From Candidatus Bathyarchaeota archaeon (GTDB lineage: Archaea > Thermoproteota > Bathyarchaeia > EX4484-135), in NCBI GenBank assembly GCA_011040545.1, contig DQYM01000221.1, positions 1-5,918 on the forward strand: a stretch of DNA of 5,918 nucleotides. The letters run 5' to 3'. Of this stretch, positions 5,163 to 5,918 are shown piece by piece. A program made the translations under genes and the position numbers. Every line of letters begins with the position of its first letter. Positions within the stretch are counted from its first letter, which is position 1. Under the pieces are notes generated by a model. That model ran no database searches and had not been told where the DNA came from. It saw nothing but the letters and a program-made list of their open reading frames with translations.

Positions 5163-5448
5163 GGCAGGGCAGGTAGAACTCCCAGCGCTAGTCAATAGTG
5201 GTTTTGAGGCAGATGGGCCACAATTAATACCGCCCGTTGAGGTAGCAGAAGGGGCTTGGCTTGCTGGGGGAGGCCAAAAGCCAAATATAGAGGGGTCAGC
5301 AGTAGCCCTAGGCGACCGAGTGAAGCAAGCCCCAGGGCCGATTGGTGAGGAGCCCACGCAGGAGCTGACGGTCGCCCTCAGTGCCAGGTGCGGGGGGCTG
5401 TCAGGTGAAGGCGCTAATACTGGCTGGTGGCTTCGGCAAGAGGCTTAG
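5128..5448 (+). pseudogene. Degraded or divergent archaeal retropepsin-like frame
   Basis: The frame from TTG 5128 (or GTG 5134) to TAG 5446-5448 starts with a convincing segment, VRVKLRVIDKAGQVELPALVNSGFEADGPQLIPPVEVAE. From memory, this resembles small archaeal aspartyl-protease-like proteins, in which a DTG or NSG turn is followed by GFE and a PVELAE-like helix. After about residue 45 the sequence becomes Gly/Pro-rich and loses the expected strand pattern (AWLAGGGQKPNIEG...). Its 106 codons are shorter than the 130-150 residues I would expect. The frame has no ATG and overlaps the nucleotidyltransferase by 44 bp, so the last codons are probably not functional. I read it as a decaying gene. 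A short divergent functional protein remains possible. The NSG in place of the catalytic DTG argues against classical protease activity. Confidence 0.4.
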
Positions 5449-5918
5449 GCCCTATACGGAGAAGGTACCAAAGGTCATGATAGAGGTAGCTGGTAGGCCC
5501 ATACTGATATGGCAGATCAAGTGGCTTAAGGCCCATGGCATAAGGGACTTCATCCTATGCGTTGGTTACCTAAGGCACGTCATCATGGATGCCATAGGAG
5601 ATGGCTCTAAGCTCGGCATATCAGTTGAATACGCCATAGAGGAGGAGCCCCTGGGCACTGGAGGGGGCATTAAGAACGCTAAGGACCTAGTGGAAGGCGA
5701 GGAGGCATTCCTAGCCCTAAATGGCGATGTGATCACCAACCTAGATCCCATGAGGCTGGCCAAGAGGCTTGGAGGCTACCTCGGTGCCCTAGCCCTCGTC
5801 CAGCTCCCATCCCCATACGGCGTGGTGCTAACAGATGAAGCTGGCCGAATAACGGACTTCGTGGAGAAGCCCCTCCTGCCAGACTACTGGATAAATGCAG
5901 GGGTCTACTGCCTCAGGC
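5405..5918 (+). CDS. Sugar-1-phosphate nucleotidyltransferase, N-terminal part (runs off the window)
   Basis: This partial gene encodes an enzyme that couples a sugar 1-phosphate with an NTP to make an NDP-sugar and pyrophosphate, feeding glycan or glycosylation pathways in the cytoplasm. The 171 visible codons cover most of the Rossmann-like NTP_transferase domain: LAGGFGKRLRPYTEKVPKVM (6-25) is the nucleotide-binding signature, with Arg 13 and Lys 23; EPLGTGGGIK (81-90) is the base/sugar loop; NGDV (106-109) carries the metal-binding Asp; PYGVV (137-141), VEKP (153-156) and INAGVY (163-168) follow in the usual order. The start is GTG at 5405, four residues before LAGG, as usual in this family, with a G6 run (5392-5397) seven bases upstream as ribosome-binding site. 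Substrate (mannose-, glucose- or GlcNAc-1-phosphate; GTP, dTTP or UTP) cannot be decided without the C-terminus, where some relatives carry a left-handed beta-helix acyltransferase domain. Confidence 0.93.
   Translation, partial: MKALILAGGFGKRLRPYTEKVPKVMIEVAGRPILIWQIKWLKAHGIRDFILCVGYLRHVIMDAIGDGSKLGISVEYAIEEEPLGTGGGIKNAKDLVEGEEAFLALNGDVITNLDPMRLAKRLGGYLGALALVQLPSPYGVVLTDEAGRITDFVEKPLLPDYWINAGVYCLR

Noticed and set aside
5112..5763. Minus-strand open frames of 81 and 65 codons
   Set aside because: They are antisense to the promoter-proximal plus frames and to the nucleotidyltransferase, with low-complexity Ser/Pro translations.
1..5918. CRISPR array, IS element or defence operon
   Set aside because: I found no regularly spaced repeats, no transposase or recombinase motifs, and no recognisable nuclease, helicase or toxin domain.

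Overview
This 5.9 kb window looks archaeal, most likely from a thermophilic member of the TACK (crenarchaeal-type) lineages. The evidence is a fused ThiD-ThiN thiamine enzyme (an archaeal-type arrangement), TATA-box-like CTTATAAG/TATATAAG promoter elements at archaeal spacing, GTG and TTG starts, heavy AGG/ATA codon use, and very short or overlapping gene junctions. The species cannot be named from the sequence alone.

Layout. Bases 1-373 hold no large gene. There may be the last codons of an upstream gene (to 37) and a T-run (53-58). There is also a strong long-range inverted repeat (58-75 with 123-140) that, with an outer helix and a perfect inner hairpin, suggests a structured RNA at about 48-198. 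Two TATA-like promoters (209-216, 296-304) lead toward the next gene. Bases 374-2597 (+) are an overlapping gene pair: a small winged-helix-like protein and a 545-residue protein with a globular front half, long helices or coiled coil, and a C-terminal two-helix membrane hairpin. Neither is a family I can name. The second gene converges on, and overlaps by 24 bp, a leftward pair: thiDN (3950-2574, -) preceded by a NapH-like membrane 4Fe-4S protein (4936-4031, -). The 80 bp between those two genes contain a 9-bp perfect hairpin.

At 4937-5049 a divergent intergenic region carries one promoter in each direction and an imperfect palindrome. To its right (+) are a possible leaderless 34-codon ORF (5058-5162), a reading frame resembling a degraded archaeal retropepsin-like gene (about 5128-5448), and a clear sugar-phosphate nucleotidyltransferase that starts with GTG at 5405 and runs off the window.

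How the genes work together: thiDN makes thiamine phosphate from HMP or HMP-phosphate and thiazole phosphate. The membrane Fe-S protein is a probable quinol or electron-transfer component with no obvious partner here. The nucleotidyltransferase would make an NDP-sugar for glycan or glycosylation pathways. These are ordinary functions with no visible functional link. The least explained parts are the candidate RNA at the left edge and the winged-helix/coiled-coil membrane pair.
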